Origin: Halomonas korlensis
GTDB lineage: Bacteria; Pseudomonadota; Gammaproteobacteria; Pseudomonadales; Halomonadaceae
NCBI RefSeq assembly: GCF_900116705.1
Contig: NZ_FPBP01000012.1
Span: 1 to 64,000, forward strand
Length of the DNA: 64,000 bases
Reading direction: 5' to 3'
The stretch's first letter is position 1; the number at the start of each line of letters is the position of its first letter. Below, piece by piece: positions 55,063-64,000 of this stretch. A program made the translations under genes and the position numbers. The notes beneath the pieces were generated by a model. The model was given only the letters and a program-made list of their open reading frames with translations. It ran no database searches and was not told where the DNA came from.

Positions 55063-56616
55063 ATGAAGACTCCCCTTGCCCTGGCCATCACCGCTGCGGC
55101 CATGAACGTCACCTCCGCCCTTGCCCAAGAGCCGAAATCCGGCGGGGTGATCGATACCATCATCCAGCCGGAACCCCCTGGCCTGGTGTTGGGGATGATC
55201 CAGAACGCCCCGACCCGCACGGTAGCCGGGAATATCTACGAAGGCCTGATGCGCTACACCACCGACCTGGAACCCATGCCGCAGCTCGCCAAGGAGTGGG
55301 AGGTCAGCGACGATGGCCGCACCTGGACCTTCCATCTGCGCGAAGACGTGACCTGGCACGATGGTGAGGCATTCAATGCCGAGGACGTGGTGTTCTCGGC
55401 GGACGTCTTCCATCGTGATCTCAATCCCAGTGCCCGTGCCGTGTTGCAGCACATCGAATCCATCGAGGCTATCGACGACTACACCGTCGAATTCACGCTC
55501 GCCGAACCCTTTGGCCCCTTCCCCCTTTCCTTCGAGGCCGGCACGTTCACCATGGTGCCCGAGCATATCTATGCCGGTACCGACTTTCGCAACAACGAGG
55601 CCAACAATCACCCCATCGGCACCGGGCCGTTCAAGTTCGACGAATGGGATCGCGGCACGGTCATCAAGCTGGTCAAGAACGAGGATTACTACGAGGAAGG
55701 GCTGCCCTACCTGGATGGCATCAACTGGCACATCATTCCCGATGGCGCCTCACGAGCCATTGCCTACGAGAATGGCACGGTGGATGTCCTGCCCTACGGC
55801 ACCGTGGAAAACTTCGACATCCCGCGCCTCACCGAGATGGACAACACCTGCGTGACCGAGCAAGGCCACGAATACTTCAGCCCCTTCGCCATGCTGTGGA
55901 TGAACAATCGCGAGGGACCCACCGCTGACAAGCGCTTCCGTCAGGCGGTGATGTACGCCATGGACCGCGAGTTCGCCCGTGACGTGCTCTGGAATGGCCT
56001 GGGCAAGGTGCCGCTCGGCGCCTTCGGCTCCAATGCCAAGTTCCAGAAAGAAGACCTCGAGCCCTACGATCACGACCCGGAAAAGGCCCGTGAGCTGCTC
56101 GACGAGATGGGCTATGACGGCGAGGAGGTTCGCCTGCTGCCGCTCCCCTACGGCGAGACCTGGACGCGCTGGGCGGAAGCCGTACAGCAGAACCTGCGGG
56201 AGGTCGGCATCGAAGTGACCACCGAGGCCACTGATGTGGGCGGCTGGAACCAGCGACTCGGCGACTGGGACTTCGATCTCGCTTTCACTTACCTCTACCA
56301 GTACGGCGATCCGGCGCTCGGCATCTCGCGCACCTATCTTTCTACGAATATCGAGAAAGGCTCGCCCTGGAACAACGTCGAAGGCTACCAGAACGAGAAG
56401 GTCGACGAGCTCTTCAACGAGGCGGCGACCGCCTATCCCGAAGAGGAGCGCGAGGCGCTGTATCACGAGGTCCAGGAAATCCTTCAGGAAGACGTGCCGG
56501 TGGGCTGGTTGCTGGAGCTCGGCTTCCCGACGATCTACCGCTGCGACGTCAAGAACCTGGTGACCTCCGGCGTAGGCGTCAACGACAGCTTCAAGGATAC
56601 GTGGCTCGATCGTTGA
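55063..56616 (+). CDS. Peptide/opine ABC transporter substrate-binding protein (family 5)
   Basis: 517 residues. A signal peptide of about 22 residues (KTPLALAITAAAMNVTSALA) ends before QEPKSGG; no lipobox Cys is seen. Family 5 features include IYEGLMRYTTDLEPMPQLAK, the HLREDVTWHDGEAFNAEDVV segment, and PIGTGPFKFDEWDRGTVI. It delivers peptides or similar solutes to the permeases. It is not a close copy of the decayed binding protein at 50.0 kb. Confidence 0.94.
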   Translation: MKTPLALAITAAAMNVTSALAQEPKSGGVIDTIIQPEPPGLVLGMIQNAPTRTVAGNIYEGLMRYTTDLEPMPQLAKEWEVSDDGRTWTFHLREDVTWHDGEAFNAEDVVFSADVFHRDLNPSARAVLQHIESIEAIDDYTVEFTLAEPFGPFPLSFEAGTFTMVPEHIYAGTDFRNNEANNHPIGTGPFKFDEWDRGTVIKLVKNEDYYEEGLPYLDGINWHIIPDGASRAIAYENGTVDVLPYGTVENFDIPRLTEMDNTCVTEQGHEYFSPFAMLWMNNREGPTADKRFRQAVMYAMDREFARDVLWNGLGKVPLGAFGSNAKFQKEDLEPYDHDPEKARELLDEMGYDGEEVRLLPLPYGETWTRWAEAVQQNLREVGIEVTTEATDVGGWNQRLGDWDFDLAFTYLYQYGDPALGISRTYLSTNIEKGSPWNNVEGYQNEKVDELFNEAATAYPEEEREALYHEVQEILQEDVPVGWLLELGFPTIYRCDVKNLVTSGVGVNDSFKDTWLDR

Positions 56617-56638
56617 TGATCCTCTCACCACGTGACGA

Positions 56639-56658
56639 AGGGCGGCACTCACCGCCCT
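56639..56658 (+). other. Hairpin between binding-protein and permease genes
   Basis: AGGGCGG and CCGCCCT form a perfect 7-bp stem around CACTCA, followed by CTTTCTC. It sits 22 bp after the binding-protein stop and 43 bp before the permease start. Partial termination or mRNA-end protection would raise binding-protein levels. Confidence 0.6.
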
Positions 56659-56701
56659 CTTTCTCCCCAATGCTCGCCCCGACGTCGTCAGAGGCAACCC
56701 C

Positions 56702-57679
56702 ATGCTCTACGCCCGCTTGATCGCCTCACGGCTCTTCAAGGCCGTGATCGTGCTGTTCATGATCATCATCCTGAATTTCTTTCTAATTCAATTGGCTCCC
56801 GGCGACCCGGCCGCCATTCTCGCCGGTGAAGCGGGCGCCACCGATGAAGCGTTCCTGCGACAGCTGCGCGAACGCTTCGGGCTCGACCAGCCACTCTATG
56901 TCCAGCTCTGGCGCTATGTCTCGGGGGTCGCCACGCTCGATTTCGGCTATTCCTATCGCCAGCAGATGCCGGTACTCGACCTGATCCTGGCGCGGCTTCC
57001 CGCCACCCTGTTGCTGACCGGCACCGCCTTCGTGCTGTCGCTGGTGCTGGGCATCGTCGCCGGCTCACTGGCCGCGGCGCGCGTCAAGAAACCCTCCGGC
57101 TCCTTGATCATGGCGCTGGCGCTGCTGTTCTACGCCACACCGCTGTTCTGGGTCGCCCTGATGTCGGTGGTGGTCTTTTCGGTCTACCTTGACTGGCTGC
57201 CCGCCTATGGCCTGTATACCGTCGGCGCCGGACATACCGGCCTGGCCCTGGTGCTTGATGTCGGCAAGCATCTGATATTGCCTGCGACCACCCTGGCGCT
57301 GTTCTTCATGGCGATCTACACGCGCATGACCCGCGCCTCGATGCTTGAGGCCAGCCAGCAGGATTTCGTCAAGACCGCCCGGGCCAAGGGGCTGAAGAAC
57401 AGCGTGATACAGCGGCGCCATATCCTGCGCAATGCCTTGCTGCCGATCATCACCCTCGCCGGCCTGCAGGCCGGGCAGATGGTGGGCGGCGCCATCCTCA
57501 CCGAGACCGTTTTCGCCTGGCCGGGTATCGGCCGGCTGATGTTCGAGGCGCTGCAGCAGCGTGACTACAACCTGCTGCTCGGGATCTTCTTCTTCTCGGC
57601 GGCCCTGGTGATTGTCTTCAACATCATCACCGATCTCGTCTATCGCCTGGCGGACCCGCGCATCAAGGAGGGATCATGA
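56702..57679 (+). CDS. Peptide ABC transporter permease (DppB-like)
   Basis: 325 residues, six predicted spans. It has the long N-terminal arm with IQLAPGDPAA and LRERFGLDQPLYVQLWRYV, and the loop FVKTARAKGLKNSVIQRRHI. This is the typical DppB architecture. The stop overlaps the next permease start (ATGA), so the two are made together. Confidence 0.95.
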   Translation: MLYARLIASRLFKAVIVLFMIIILNFFLIQLAPGDPAAILAGEAGATDEAFLRQLRERFGLDQPLYVQLWRYVSGVATLDFGYSYRQQMPVLDLILARLPATLLLTGTAFVLSLVLGIVAGSLAAARVKKPSGSLIMALALLFYATPLFWVALMSVVVFSVYLDWLPAYGLYTVGAGHTGLALVLDVGKHLILPATTLALFFMAIYTRMTRASMLEASQQDFVKTARAKGLKNSVIQRRHILRNALLPIITLAGLQAGQMVGGAILTETVFAWPGIGRLMFEALQQRDYNLLLGIFFFSAALVIVFNIITDLVYRLADPRIKEGS

Positions 57680-58512
57680 ATTTCCTCGCCCGTTTTGCTC
57701 AGAACCGCGGCGCCCTGATCGGGCTGATCATCCTGATGTCGATCATCCTGATGGCGATACTGGCCCCGCTGATCTTTCCCGAATCGCCCTGGCGCATGGT
57801 CCAGCGACCCTTCCTGCCTCCCCTCGAGCAGGAAGGTTTCCTGCTCGGCACCGACACCATGGGTCGCAACGTGGCATCAGGCCTGATGCACGGCGCCTGG
57901 GTGTCGCTGCTCATCGGCCTGGTCTCGACCACGGTCGCGCTGGCCATCGGCGTACCGCTGGGCGCCATCGCCGGCTACTACGGTGGCCTGATCGACGACG
58001 CCCTGATGCGCTTCACCGAGTTCTTCCAGACCATTCCCAATTTCGCCCTGGCCATCGTGCTGGTAGCGATCATGCAGCCCAGCGTGACCTCGATCGTGCT
58101 GGCCATCGCCCTGGTCAGCTGGCCCCCGGTCGCTCGCCTGGTGCGCGCCGAGTTCATGTCGCTGCGCCACCGCGAATACGTCGAGGCCGCAAGGCTGGTC
58201 GGCCAGGGTGATCTGACCATCATCCTGCGTCAGATCCTGCCCAACACCCTGTCGCCGATCATCGTGCTGGCCTCGTTGATGGTTGCCACCGCGATTCTTC
58301 TCGAGTCGGCCTTGTCCTTCCTGGGGCTGGGCGATCCCAATGTGATGTCCTGGGGCTATATGATCGGTGCGGCACGCACCGTGATTCGCCAGGCCTGGTG
58401 GCTGAGCTTCTTTCCGGGGGTGGCAATCCTGCTCACCGTGTTGTCGCTCAATCTGGTGGGCGAAGGCCTCGATGACGCCCTGAACCCCAAACTCGCCCGC
58501 GAGCGCCAGTAG
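57676..58512 (+). CDS. Peptide ABC transporter permease (DppC-like)
   Basis: 278 residues with about six spans. It has FLLGTDTMGRNVASGLMHGA, a DppC hallmark, and the EAA-type loop REYVEAARLVGQGDLTIILR with later ALSFLGLGDPNVMSWG. It pairs with the DppB-like protein to form the channel. Confidence 0.95.
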   Translation: MNFLARFAQNRGALIGLIILMSIILMAILAPLIFPESPWRMVQRPFLPPLEQEGFLLGTDTMGRNVASGLMHGAWVSLLIGLVSTTVALAIGVPLGAIAGYYGGLIDDALMRFTEFFQTIPNFALAIVLVAIMQPSVTSIVLAIALVSWPPVARLVRAEFMSLRHREYVEAARLVGQGDLTIILRQILPNTLSPIIVLASLMVATAILLESALSFLGLGDPNVMSWGYMIGAARTVIRQAWWLSFFPGVAILLTVLSLNLVGEGLDDALNPKLARERQ

Positions 58513-58533
58513 TCGCCTGACCAGGAGAATCCC

Positions 58534-60147
58534 ATGAGTGATCCGGTACTGAGTATTCGCGGCCTGACGCTGGCCCTGCCCAAGGGGGCCGATCGCCGCT
58601 ATGCCGTCGAGGATGTCAGTTACGATGTCCACGGCAGCGAGATCCTCTGCGTGGTGGGGGAGTCCGGCTCCGGCAAGTCCATGGCCGCCAACGCCGTCAT
58701 GGGCCTGCTGCCCAAGGGGGTGCGGGCCACCGCCGGCGAGATCCTCTTCGACGGTCAGGACCTGCTGCGGCTCGACGAGAAGCAACATCGCAAGCTGCGA
58801 GGCCTGCGCATCGGCATGATCTTTCAGGAACCCATGACCGCGTTGAACCCCCTGATGCGCGTGGGCGCCCAGATCGGCGAGGTGTTCGAGGCGCATAACC
58901 GGCTCACCCCGGCCGAGCGCCAGAGCCGTGCCCTGGAGCTGTTGATCGAAGTCGGCCTTCCCCAGCCCGAGAAGGCCATCCGCGCCTATCCCTTCGAGCT
59001 CTCCGGCGGCCAGCGCCAGCGGGTCATGATCGCCATGGCGCTGGCGCTGGAACCCGAACTGCTGATTGCCGATGAACCGACGACCGCACTCGACGTTACC
59101 ACCCAGGCTCAGATCCTCGAGCTGATCGCTGACCTGCAGCGACGCCATGGCATGGCGATGATGTTCATCACCCACGACTTCGGCGTGGTCGCCGAGATCG
59201 CCACCCGCGTCTGCGTGATGCGCGAGGGGCGCATTGTCGAGCTTGGTGCGGCCCGCGACGTGCTGGAAAGGCCCCAGCATGACTACACCCGGGCGCTGAT
59301 CGAGGCGATTCCCGGCAATCACATTCCCGAGAGTCGCTACTTGGACCCACCCGCGCCGCTGCTGGAAGTCAGCCATCTGCACAAGGTGTTTCGCTCCCGC
59401 GGTGGGCTCTTCAAGTCGTCACGCGAAGTCCACGCCCTGGACGACGTCAGCTTCATTCTCGCACCGGGCGAGACCCTCGGCGTGGTCGGCGAGTCGGGGT
59501 CGGGGAAGTCGACACTGGGGCGCTGCGTGGTGCGTCTGGAACGTCCCGATAGCGGTACCCTTGCGCTTTCCGGCATCGATTTATCCTCGCTCAAGGGCGA
59601 GGCCCTGCGTCGCGAGCGCCGGCGCGTGCAGATGATCTTCCAGGACCCCTACGCCTCACTGAACCCGCGCACCCGGGTGGGCATGGCCATCGCCCAGGGT
59701 CCGATCGCCAATGGTGTCCCGCGCGACAAGGCGCTGAAGCAGGCCGACCAGCTGCTCGAGCTGGTCGGCCTGGGCGGCGTCGCCGATCGCTTTCCCCATG
59801 AATTTTCCGGCGGCCAGCGCCAGCGTATCGGCATTGCCCGGGCGCTGGCGCTCGACCCCGAGCTGATCGTCGCCGATGAAGCAGTCTCGGCGCTGGACGT
59901 GTCGATCCAGGCGCAGATCCTCGAGCTTCTCGAAGACCTCAAGCACCGGCTCTCGCTGTCGCTGCTGTTTATCACCCATGACCTGCGGGTCGCCGCGCAG
60001 ATCTGCGACCGGATCCTGGTCATGCAGCACGGCCGCATCGTCGAGCAGGGCAGTGCGCGCGAGGTCTTCCTCAATCCCCAGGCGGCTTATACGCGCGAGC
60101 TGCTGGCAGCCATTCCGGGGCGCGAACCGTCACTGGCGAGCGCCTGA
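58534..60147 (+). CDS. Fused double ATPase of the peptide ABC transporter (DppD-DppF type)
   Basis: 537 residues holding two complete nucleotide-binding domains. Domain 1 has Walker [10 protein letters not shown] (42-50), [15 protein letters not shown] and [13 protein letters not shown]. Domain 2 has Walker [10 protein letters not shown] (about 320), [15 protein letters not shown] and [14 protein letters not shown]. The last Walker B has DEAVS where DEPVS is usual. Such fused forms (YejF-like) replace separate DppD and DppF. The usual Cys-rich C-terminal tail is missing at both sites. Confidence 0.94.
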   Translation: MSDPVLSIRGLTLALPKGADRRYAVEDVSYDVHGSEILCVVGESGSGKSMAANAVMGLLPKGVRATAGEILFDGQDLLRLDEKQHRKLRGLRIGMIFQEPMTALNPLMRVGAQIGEVFEAHNRLTPAERQSRALELLIEVGLPQPEKAIRAYPFELSGGQRQRVMIAMALALEPELLIADEPTTALDVTTQAQILELIADLQRRHGMAMMFITHDFGVVAEIATRVCVMREGRIVELGAARDVLERPQHDYTRALIEAIPGNHIPESRYLDPPAPLLEVSHLHKVFRSRGGLFKSSREVHALDDVSFILAPGETLGVVGESGSGKSTLGRCVVRLERPDSGTLALSGIDLSSLKGEALRRERRRVQMIFQDPYASLNPRTRVGMAIAQGPIANGVPRDKALKQADQLLELVGLGGVADRFPHEFSGGQRQRIGIARALALDPELIVADEAVSALDVSIQAQILELLEDLKHRLSLSLLFITHDLRVAAQICDRILVMQHGRIVEQGSAREVFLNPQAAYTRELLAAIPGREPSLASA

Positions 60148-60202
60148 ACCCGATCGACAGCGCTCGATGATCGCGCCGTCTCACTTTGCGAAAGGAAGAC
60201 CG

Positions 60203-61597
60203 ATGGATGCCCTGCTGACCGACATCGAGGCCCTGGTAGGCGCCGGCAACGTCCTGACAGGCGAGGATGTCAGCCGGCGGCCGGTAGACTGGCTCAGCGG
60301 CGCGTCGTGTCGAGGGCGGGCCATCGTGCGCCCCGCCTCGACCGAGGAACTCGCCGCGGTGATGCGCCTGTGCCACGCCGCACGCCAGCCCGTGGTCGCC
60401 CATGGCGGCCTTACCGGCCTGGTGCATGGCGCCGACGTCGAACCCGACGAGCTAGCCATATCGCTGGAGCGCCTGACGGCCATCGAGCATATCGACCCCA
60501 TCGGCGCCACCCTGACCGTGCAGGCCGGCGCGCCCCTGCAGGCTGTTCAGGAAGCCGCCGAGGCGGTGGGCCTGCAGTTTGCGCTCGACCTAGGCGCCCG
60601 CGGCAGCTGCACCATCGGCGGCAACATCGCCACCAACGCTGGCGGGGTGCGGGTGATCCGCTACGGCATGATGCGCCAGCAGGTGCTGGGGCTCGAAGCC
60701 GTGCTCGCCGATGGCAGCGTGGTCAGCTCGATGAGCCGCATGCTCAAGAACAACGCCGGCTTCGACCTCAAGCAACTCTTCATCGGCAGCGAAGGCACGC
60801 TGGGAATCGTCACCCGCGCGGTGCTGCGGCTGCATCCGGCCACGCCCGACGTACAGACTGCACTGGTGGCCTGCGACTCGTTCAAGGCACTCACCGGCCT
60901 GCTCGCCCGGATGGGCAATGCACTGGGGGGCAGCCTGGCGGCCTTCGAGGTGATGTGGCAAAGCCACTATCGGCTGCTGACCACCGAGAGCGGACGGCAT
61001 ACCCCACCGATTGCCCCCGAGGCACCCTTCTTCGTCATTGTGGAATCGCTGGGCCAGGATTCTCATCACCATACCCGGCTGTTCTCGGAATCGCTTGAAG
61101 CGGCCCTGGAAGACGAGCTGATCAGTGATGCGGTCATTGCCCATTCCGCTATCCAACGACAAGGTATCTGGGCGATACGCGAGGACATCGAGGGGCTGAT
61201 CGCCGCACTCACCCCCTTGCTCACTTTCGACGTGAGCCTGCCGATCCATGAGATGGCCGACTATATCGTCGCGCTCGAAGCGGCGCTCATCCGCGAATGG
61301 CCCGCGGCACGTCTGGTCACCTTCGGCCATCTGGGCGACGGCAACCTGCATCTTTCCATCAGCGTCGGCAGCGCCGACCCCGAAACTCGCCGCGCCGTGG
61401 AGCAATGCGTTTACACGCCCCTGGCGGCGTTGGGTGGCTCCGTGTCCGCCGAACACGGCATCGGCCTGGAGAAGCGCGATTACCTGGCACTGTCGCGCAC
61501 CCCGGAAGAGATCGCCCTGATGCATACGCTCAAGCAGGCCCTCGACCCCCACCACCTGCTCAATCGCCACAAGGTGCTGGCCCATTACTCTGGATGA
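60203..61597 (+). CDS. FAD-linked oxidase, GlcD / D-2-hydroxyacid dehydrogenase-like
   Basis: 464 residues, started at the ATG preceded by AAAGGAAG. The FAD_binding_4 fold has GRAIVRPASTEELAAVMRLC, VVAHGGLTGLVHG and SCTIGGNIATNAGGVRVIRY. The C-terminal substrate domain contains TFGHLGDGNLHLSISVG and SAEHGIGLEKRDYLA with metal and flavin contacts. It probably oxidises a D-2-hydroxy acid. It lies in the peptide-uptake operon, so it may act on a product of the peptidases. Confidence 0.92.
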   Translation: MDALLTDIEALVGAGNVLTGEDVSRRPVDWLSGASCRGRAIVRPASTEELAAVMRLCHAARQPVVAHGGLTGLVHGADVEPDELAISLERLTAIEHIDPIGATLTVQAGAPLQAVQEAAEAVGLQFALDLGARGSCTIGGNIATNAGGVRVIRYGMMRQQVLGLEAVLADGSVVSSMSRMLKNNAGFDLKQLFIGSEGTLGIVTRAVLRLHPATPDVQTALVACDSFKALTGLLARMGNALGGSLAAFEVMWQSHYRLLTTESGRHTPPIAPEAPFFVIVESLGQDSHHHTRLFSESLEAALEDELISDAVIAHSAIQRQGIWAIREDIEGLIAALTPLLTFDVSLPIHEMADYIVALEAALIREWPAARLVTFGHLGDGNLHLSISVGSADPETRRAVEQCVYTPLAALGGSVSAEHGIGLEKRDYLALSRTPEEIALMHTLKQALDPHHLLNRHKVLAHYSG

Positions 61598-62538
61598 ATC
61601 GCTCCATGTCACTTCCCATCGCTCAGCGACTCCAGGGTGTCCTGGTCGACCGTCCACTTCTCGGCTCCTTGATGCTGATCGGTGCCATCGGCCTGTTCTG
61701 GGGCGGCAACTGGCCGGCGGTGCGCTTCATCCTTATGGACCTGCCTCCGTTCACCCTGCGCGCGATCGGCTTCAGTGCCGGGGCGATCATGCTGCTGGGC
61801 TGGGCGCGAATCACTGGCCTGCCACTTCGCGTTCCACGCAAGGAATGGCCCTGGCTCATCGTCACGGGCCTGTTCACCATTCTCGGCTTCAACCTGGGCA
61901 CCGCCTTCGCGCAACTGCGCATGCCGACTTCCCAGGCGGCGATCATCGCCTTCACCATGCCCTGCTGGGCGGCGCTGATGGCGTGGGCGCTGCTCGACGA
62001 GCGCATCAGCCGCCGTCAGTGGCTGGGGCTCACTACCGGCCAGATGGGTTTGATCGTACTGCTCGGGCCCACCGCGCTCGAGGCGGGCATCGAGGAGCTT
62101 ATCGGACCCATGATCGTCATCGGCGCGGCGCTTTCCTGGGCGCTGGGCACCGTGCTGATCAAGCGACGCGGCCGCTGGGAGAGCCATCCGGTGGTCATCA
62201 CCGGCTGGCAATTCGCCCTCTGCGCGCTGCCGATGCTCTGGCTGATGGCCTGGCGGGAGTCGCCCTCACCGCTCAACGACTGGCGCGACAGCACCTGGCT
62301 GGCGCTCGGCTATCACTTGGTGTTCTCGATCTGCCTGGCGCAGATGCTGTGGTTTCGTAACGTCAATCGCCTGACCCTGGCACAATCGACCGTCAGCACC
62401 CTGATCATTCCGGTGATCGGCGTCGGCAGTGCCATCGTGCTGCTCGGTGAGCCTTTCACACTCAGGGTCCTGCTGGCCCTGCTGCTGATTCTCGGCGCCA
62501 TCGCCATCGTCATGCTCAACAAGAGGCCTCGGCCATGA
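61594..62538 (+). CDS. DMT-superfamily transporter (EamA repeats)
   Basis: 314 residues with ten predicted spans in two EamA repeats. The first repeat has IGLFWGGNWPAVRFILMDLP, and the second is recognised at WALGTVLIKRRGRWESHP and STVSTLIIPVIGVGSAIVLL. The ATG overlaps the oxidase stop (ATGA); an inner ATG at 61606 is the alternative. Such proteins often export amino acids or metabolites. Confidence 0.93.
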   Translation: MNRSMSLPIAQRLQGVLVDRPLLGSLMLIGAIGLFWGGNWPAVRFILMDLPPFTLRAIGFSAGAIMLLGWARITGLPLRVPRKEWPWLIVTGLFTILGFNLGTAFAQLRMPTSQAAIIAFTMPCWAALMAWALLDERISRRQWLGLTTGQMGLIVLLGPTALEAGIEELIGPMIVIGAALSWALGTVLIKRRGRWESHPVVITGWQFALCALPMLWLMAWRESPSPLNDWRDSTWLALGYHLVFSICLAQMLWFRNVNRLTLAQSTVSTLIIPVIGVGSAIVLLGEPFTLRVLLALLLILGAIAIVMLNKRPRP

Positions 62539-62981
62539 CCCTTCGACTCGCCACGCCCACCCCCGCCGACCGGCCGGACTGGATGCGGCTCTATCACGGC
62601 TATGCCGAGTATTACGGCATGCCCATGAACGACACCATCCTGACTACCGTGTGGGACTGGCTTCAGGCGCCCGATGAGCCCCTGCAGGGCCGCCTGGCGC
62701 GCAACGCCGAAGGCACGGCGATCGGGTTGATGCACTTTCGCGCCATGCCCTCGCCGCTGCGTGGCGCCAAAATCGGCTTTCTCGATGATCTCTATGTCGA
62801 CCCGGCCCATCGCGGCCGCGGTGCCGTCGACGCCATGCTCGAGGCCCTGCGCGAGGAAGCCCGCCGCCAGGGGTGGCCGTTCGTGCGCTGGATCACCAAG
62901 GAGCAGAACTACCGTGCCAGGGGCGTCTATGACCGCCACGCCACGCGAACCGACTGGCTGACCTATCAGTTAGACGTCTGA
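62535..62981 (+). CDS. GNAT-family acetyltransferase
   Basis: 148 residues, a single GNAT domain. The acetyl-CoA binding motif A is LYVDPAHRGRGAVDAMLEAL (Q/RxxGxG/A type). The start LRLATPTPADRPDWMRLYHG and the EQNYRARGVYDRHA end are typical. The start overlaps the DMT gene stop by 4 bp. Acceptor substrate is unknown; an amino or peptide amine fits the operon. Confidence 0.9.
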   Translation: MTLRLATPTPADRPDWMRLYHGYAEYYGMPMNDTILTTVWDWLQAPDEPLQGRLARNAEGTAIGLMHFRAMPSPLRGAKIGFLDDLYVDPAHRGRGAVDAMLEALREEARRQGWPFVRWITKEQNYRARGVYDRHATRTDWLTYQLDV

Positions 62982-63018
62982 TAGCAGCCCGACATCTGAT
63001 GACAATGTGATGTCTGAT
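62973..63018. repeat. Three 10-bp direct repeats at 18-bp spacing before the aminotransferase
   Basis: GACGTCTGAT (62973), GACATCTGAT (62991) and GATGTCTGAT (63009) share the form GAYRTCTGAT and start exactly 18 bp apart. The first overlaps the GNAT stop; the last ends 47 bp before the aminotransferase ATG. Confidence 0.75.
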
Positions 63019-63065
63019 TGACGACGCCGACACCATCCGCTAACCGCTTTTTTCCAGGAGGCCCC

Positions 63066-64000
63066 ATGCCCCGCTATCCCGATCATCTGCAAGGCGACGG
63101 CCCGAGCAACCCTTTTCCCGGCATCAAGGTGCTGGAGCGGCGCCTGGGGCGCGAGATTCCCCACCGCCTGGGCTCCAATGAAGGACTCGACATGCCCCAC
63201 CGCGCCCTTCGCGCGCACTTCGGCGACGCCATGGTCGAGCACGCCTACTGCTATGGCGATGCCGAGGTGCTCGGGGTGCGTCGGCGGGTGTCGGCGCAGC
63301 AGGGAATCCCGCTCGACGCGCTACTCGTCGATGCCGGCGCCGACAGCCTGATCGCCTTGGCCCTGCGCGGGCTGGCCCCCATGGGTACCACAGTGATCGC
63401 CAGCGCCGGCACCTACCCCACCTTCGGCTATTTCGCCCAGGGGCAGGGATGTGAACTGGTGGAAGCCGACTATGACGAAGGCCCCGGGCACCTGGCGCCG
63501 GACCTGGCGGCCCTGCAGCGCCTGGCACATGAACGGAAGGCGCGGCTGGTCTACCTGGCCAACCCGGATAACCCCACCGGCCATCTGCATTCCGACGCGG
63601 CAATTCGCAAGCTGCGTGCCGGCCTGCCCGAGGATTGCTGGTTGTTGCTCGACGAGGCCTATCACGATTTTCGCGCCGACGCCGAGGCCCCCTTCAGCCG
63701 CGAGGTACTGCCCGGGGTGGTCCGGCTGAGGACGCTCTCCAAGGCCCACGGCATGGCGGGAATGCGCATCGGCTATGCCATCGCCGAACCCGAGACGCTC
63801 GCGGTACTGATGAAGGTGCGCATTCATTACGCCGTGTCGACCCTCACCCAGGCCGCCGCCGAAGTGGTACTCGACCACCCGGAAGAAACCCGCGCCCACA
63901 TCGAGGCGGTATGCGAGCGTCGCGAACGCCTGGCCGAGCATTTTCGCTCACTGGGCGCCGATGTGCTGCCCAGTGCCACGAACTTCATCGGCATCCGCAT
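63066..64000 (+). CDS. PLP-dependent aminotransferase (HisC-like fold I), 3' end outside window
   Basis: 311 codons are visible of about 360-370 expected. A ribosome site CCAGGAGG precedes the ATG. Fold I residues are in place: VYLANPDNPTGHLHS (Asn), LLLDEAYHDF (Asp) and TLSKAHGMAGMRIGYAIAEP carrying the PLP-binding lysine. The sequence suits HisC-like or general aminotransferases. Its neighbours (peptide import, oxidase) suggest amino-acid catabolism, not histidine synthesis. Confidence 0.92.
   Translation, partial: MPRYPDHLQGDGPSNPFPGIKVLERRLGREIPHRLGSNEGLDMPHRALRAHFGDAMVEHAYCYGDAEVLGVRRRVSAQQGIPLDALLVDAGADSLIALALRGLAPMGTTVIASAGTYPTFGYFAQGQGCELVEADYDEGPGHLAPDLAALQRLAHERKARLVYLANPDNPTGHLHSDAAIRKLRAGLPEDCWLLLDEAYHDFRADAEAPFSREVLPGVVRLRTLSKAHGMAGMRIGYAIAEPETLAVLMKVRIHYAVSTLTQAAAEVVLDHPEETRAHIEAVCERRERLAEHFRSLGADVLPSATNFIGIR

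Noticed and set aside
57877..59382. 501-codon open frame opposite the permease and ATPase genes
   Set aside because: Wholly antisense to DppC-like and ATPase genes with intact motifs; rich in Gly, His, Gln and Asp with no recognisable domain.

Overview
The window looks like chromosomal DNA of a high-GC gammaproteobacterium. The best guess is Halomonas or a close relative. The reasons are the tig-clpP-clpX-lon-hupB-ppiD block in classic gammaproteobacterial order, an osmF-yehY-yehX-yehW osmoprotectant transporter, TRAP and peptide ABC uptake systems, and uniform GC-rich coding. This is inference from gene content; no rRNA is present. No phage, IS element, integrase or CRISPR array was seen.

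Layout. 1-10.0 kb: acyl-CoA catabolism. It holds the 3' truncated etfB, a tightly overlapping leftward operon (acyl-CoA dehydrogenase, acyl-CoA ligase, thioesterase, membrane protein), a divergent 3-hydroxyacyl-CoA dehydrogenase and thiolase, then IclR and GntR regulators. 10.2-16.5 kb: a small ribbon-helix-helix-like protein, 5-oxoprolinase pxpABC, and a divergent TRAP transporter followed by a winged-helix regulator. 16.5-22.8 kb: a membrane protein with an internal repeat, and a branched-chain 2-oxoacid dehydrogenase operon (E1 alpha, E1 beta, E2) whose next gene is a protein-kinase-like protein instead of an E3 gene. 23-27.9 kb: the osmoprotectant ABC operon and a DUF1853 gene. 28-33.5 kb: cysS, glnS, ppiB, lpxH and a COG0523 GTPase behind a Zur-like box. 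33.7-43.1 kb: the proteostasis block and four tRNAs (Pro, Arg, His, His). 43.3-49.8 kb: folD, luxS, mtnN, pyrC, a flavin amino-acid oxidase, a TerB-like protein and a DUF1028 protein.

50.0-51.8 kb is a decayed locus. It is a collapsed peptide ABC operon plus a GntR regulator, with lesions that can be read base by base (4-bp and 11-bp tandem duplications, an in-frame stop, two large deletions). 51.9-64 kb: an intact peptide-use locus. GntR, an M20 peptidase and an M42 peptidase lie on one strand. A binding protein, two permeases, a fused double ATPase, a GlcD-like flavin oxidase, a DMT exporter, a GNAT and a PLP aminotransferase (cut by the window edge) lie on the other.

Several regulatory signals can be read directly: two sigma-32-type promoters (lon, tig), a Zur-like box, a LiuR-like palindrome before the bkd operon, a TGTCGACA-type operator between the GntR gene and the peptide transporter, hairpins between binding-protein and permease genes in both the TRAP and ABC operons, and two sets of evenly spaced short repeats (17-bp period before luxS, 18-bp period before the aminotransferase gene).
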